Shown here one piece after another: positions 63,578 through 64,000 of a DNA stretch of 64,000 nt (positions are counted from its first letter, which is position 1; each line of letters begins with the position of its first letter). Source of the DNA: Bryobacteraceae bacterium (GTDB lineage: Bacteria > Acidobacteriota > Terriglobia > Bryobacterales > Bryobacteraceae); NCBI GenBank assembly GCA_026129905.1, contig JAHCHE010000018.1, positions 124,001-188,000 of the forward strand. The letters run 5' to 3'. The notes below the pieces were generated by a model. It did no database searches and was not told where the DNA came from. It was given only the letters and a program-made list of their open reading frames with translations. The position numbers and the translations under genes were made by a program.

Positions 63578-64000
63578 ATGCGCACGCCACCTAAGTTCCT
63601 CGTTGCCGCAGCAATCTCGTCCGCCGTTCTGGGACCGGCGCTGCTTTACGCCTGGATTGTCGGCCCGCCGCAACGACACAGCGGCGGTCCCGGCGACCAG
63701 ACTTGCGCCCGAAGCAGTTGCCACGGCGGTTCGCCCACCAGCCAGGGCGGCAAGGTGGACGTGGTGTTTCCGTCCGGCCCGACGTATCTTCCCGGCGTCA
63801 GGCAGACCTGGACCGTTGTGATCAGCGATCCGGCGGCGCGGCTGTTCAGTTTCCAGCTCAGCGTGCGGCGGAACGAGAATCGCGAGTTCGGCCAGGCCGG
63901 GCGGCTCGATCCCCTCGACGCCAACACGTTCGTTCTCTGCGACGACGGGTCGGCGCGAACCGGCGCCGGACCGTGCCCTGGCTCTCCGGTCGAGTTCATC
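63578..64000 (+). CDS. Exported choice-of-anchor-V-like protein, 3' partial
   Basis: Seen: 141 codons open to the window end. N-terminal hydrophobic signal or anchor (about 6-28, FLVAAAISSAVLGPALLYAW), then GGPGDQTCARSSCHGG with Cys43, Cys48 and His49 in a C-x4-C-H pattern, then a beta-rich region (VVFPSGPTYLPGVRQTWTVV). The sequence resembles the start of exported proteins with a choice-of-anchor-V or Reeler-like beta domain that begin with a short Cys/His motif. The C-x4-CH motif could bind haem in an unusual spacing, or metal; unproved. The C-terminus is missing. Confidence 0.6.
   Translation, partial: MRTPPKFLVAAAISSAVLGPALLYAWIVGPPQRHSGGPGDQTCARSSCHGGSPTSQGGKVDVVFPSGPTYLPGVRQTWTVVISDPAARLFSFQLSVRRNENREFGQAGRLDPLDANTFVLCDDGSARTGAGPCPGSPVEFI

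Overview
The window reads as a piece of a high-GC Acidobacteriota chromosome, most likely a Solibacter/Bryobacter-type member of Terriglobia. The main pointers are a duplicated-FtsX 'ADOP' permease, three Oar-like TonB-dependent receptors of about 1150 residues with an N-terminal carboxypeptidase-regulatory-like domain and no SusD partner, a TIGR02999-type ECF sigma factor fused in operon to a TPR-bearing Ser/Thr kinase, and lipoprotein 'sulfatases' with C-terminal TPRs. The lineage is an inference from gene content; no rRNA gene is present.

Left third (1-16.8 kb): the end of the F1 ATP synthase operon (atpG partial, atpD, atpC) runs convergently into an ADOP permease. After a repeat-rich 0.6 kb gap comes the minus-strand translation block rplM-rpsI-rpsB-tsf-pyrH-frr. 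A ceramidase-like hydrolase, a BON-domain protein and a stress-type glycine-zipper protein follow on the plus strand. They converge, across a perfect hairpin, on a minus-strand operon (small exported protein, ECF sigma factor, membrane Ser/Thr kinase). A small PH-domain membrane protein follows.

Centre (16.9-48.4 kb): this is the accessory core and the candidate undescribed system. Two near-copies of a receptor-enzyme unit lie head to tail: receptor T1, enzyme P1 and AP-superfamily lipoprotein S1; then receptor T2 and a seven-gene operon P2-P3-P4-A-P5-B-C with gaps of 4 to 19 bases or overlaps. P1-P5 are five paralogous exported proteins of about 1000 residues that I cannot place in a named family. 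They look like multidomain glycoside-hydrolase-type enzymes (two beta-rich N-terminal regions, a TIM-barrel-like core, a C-terminal beta region). A, B and C are three further exported putative glycosidases; A and C are homologous. The receptors have clear sigma-70 promoters and structured leaders. T2 is followed by a strong intrinsic terminator, and P1 and P2 begin 6-7 bases after a -10-like hexamer, which suggests leaderless transcripts. The likely job is capture and stepwise breakdown of a complex, possibly substituted polysaccharide; the substrate is unknown.

Right third (48.7-64 kb): housekeeping genes resume (rlmH, accD, an exported D-aminoacylase-type amidohydrolase, an ABC-F ATPase). 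A second receptor plus AP-superfamily lipoprotein pair (T3, S2) sits on the minus strand, then uvrA (minus) and mutY (plus) are divergent. The window ends inside an exported choice-of-anchor-V-like protein.
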